A stretch of 64,000 nucleotides of DNA, from assembly GCF_002019765.1 (NCBI RefSeq), contig NZ_KV917380.1, positions 610,707-674,706 on the forward strand, given 5' to 3'. Source of the DNA: Shouchella oshimensis. GTDB lineage: Bacteria > Bacillota > Bacilli > Bacillales > Bacillaceae_D. The translations under genes were made by a program, and so were the position numbers. The notes under the pieces are model-generated. The model did no database searches, had not been told where the DNA came from, and was given only the letters and a program-made list of their open reading frames with translations. Shown in pieces: positions 63,410 through 64,000 of this stretch. The number at the start of each line of letters is the position of its first letter. Position 1 is the first letter of the stretch.

Positions 63410-64000
63410 TTAAGACTTAACAAGTGAGAAGGTTAACGTATTTTCCTGCTCACAAACACTGCTCCCATTTACATAAACACGAAATTGGCCAGAATCACTC
63501 GCATACGTTAAATCGCTATGGTAGTACTGCAACATATCATGAGTAATTTCGAATGTGATAGTTCTTGTTTCCCCTGGAGAAAGGGTAATTTTTTGAAAGC
63601 TTTTTAGTTCTTTAACCGGTCTAACTACTTCTCCAACCAGATCCTGAATATAGAGCTGGACTGTTTCAACCCCATCGATTTTACCAGTGTTTGTCACATC
63701 TACAGAGACGGTTAAACTGGCTGAACCATCCCATTCTACTGCTGATAGCGATCGGTTGCTATAACTGAACGATGTATAACTTAAGCCATAACCAAATGGA
63801 TACAAAGGTTCATTTGGAATGTCGATGTAGCGTGAAAAGAAACGCTCATTGCTTCCAGGAGGTAGTGGCCGTCCAGTTTGATAAGCATTGTAATAAACAG
63901 GAATTTGACCAGTAGCTCTTGGGAAAGACATGGTTAGTTTTCCGCTAGGATTAACTTCTCCAGATAGAAGGGCAACAGCAGCTTGTGCACCTTCTGAACC
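63410..64000 (-). CDS. GH3 beta-glucosidase, C-terminal part (truncated by window end)
   Basis: The frame stays open to base 64000, so only the last 197 residues are here. The visible part begins in the GH3 C-terminal domain (GEVNPSGKLTMSFPRATGQIP, then PLYPFGYGLSYTSFSY, a GH3 signature) and ends in a fibronectin type III-like domain (VSVDVTNTGKIDGVETVQLY). No signal peptide can be judged. It heads the sugar importer operon, so the imported compound is probably a beta-linked glucoside or xyloside that this enzyme hydrolyses. Catalytic residues lie outside the window. Confidence 0.87.
   Translation of the reverse strand, partial: GSEGAQAAVALLSGEVNPSGKLTMSFPRATGQIPVYYNAYQTGRPLPPGSNERFFSRYIDIPNEPLYPFGYGLSYTSFSYSNRSLSAVEWDGSASLTVSVDVTNTGKIDGVETVQLYIQDLVGEVVRPVKELKSFQKITLSPGETRTITFEITHDMLQYYHSDLTYASDSGQFRVYVNGSSVCEQENTLTFSLVKS

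Overview
This window reads as chromosomal DNA of a spore-forming, probably alkaliphilic or salt-tolerant member of the Bacillaceae. That is an inference from a Yuk/Ess-type VII secretion locus, a Rap-Phr cassette, a BclA/BclB-like collagen protein, sigma-B-type promoters, a Bacillus-type Fur box, a BCCT osmolyte transporter, a sodium:solute symporter and many acidic exported proteins. No rRNA, tRNA or CRISPR was seen.

Layout. 1-6.5 kb: a sugar ABC importer (binding protein, two permeases) with its own YesM/YesN-like two-component system and a catabolite-repression-like site. 6.7-9 kb: a Fur-controlled flavin reductase, a small protein and a secreted helveticin-J-like protein. 9-24.8 kb: a type VII secretion island. 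Four tandem paralogous lipoproteins precede a lipase with its catalytic domain at the N-terminus and a helical C-terminus, then a small helical partner, then esxA, esaB, essB, essC, esaA and essA. The order and domain layout suggest a secreted lipase toxin with lipoprotein immunity proteins. 25-25.6 kb: three tiny membrane proteins behind sigma-B-like promoters.

26-34 kb holds the most unusual content: three near-identical 25-27 residue peptides, each with a conserved leader ending LLGG and a tiny Arg-rich tail (SRPRR, SRPRVH, SRPR). They are followed by a tightly coupled operon: a fold-III PLP enzyme, an arginase-family enzyme with an N-terminal domain resembling a RiPP recognition element, a second fold-III PLP enzyme, a fold-I PLP enzyme of the Cys/Met-lyase type, an ABC exporter and a tandem GNAT protein. 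I read this as a candidate RiPP pathway in which peptidyl Arg is converted to ornithine and processed further by PLP chemistry. I know of no described class with this enzyme set, but I could not search.

34-64 kb is mostly ordinary chromosome: BCCT transporter, tRNA-dihydrouridine synthase, GTPase, Old Yellow Enzyme, a collagen-like protein with 18 apparently identical 36-bp repeats, galU, an NlpC/P60 protein whose catalytic Cys is Ser, an LPDTA-anchored protein, a symporter, a LysR regulator divergent from an atypical aroA, a methyltransferase, rap-phr, ogt, a small alarmone synthetase, an IS110-family element with a candidate bridge RNA region, and a second sugar ABC importer next to a GH3 beta-glucosidase that runs off the window. 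Two gene relics were found: a class A beta-lactamase and an RsbR-like STAS protein. A 275-bp dispersed repeat with inverted ends (GAGGCTGGGAC...GTCCCAGCCTC) occurs three times, once with an internal deletion.
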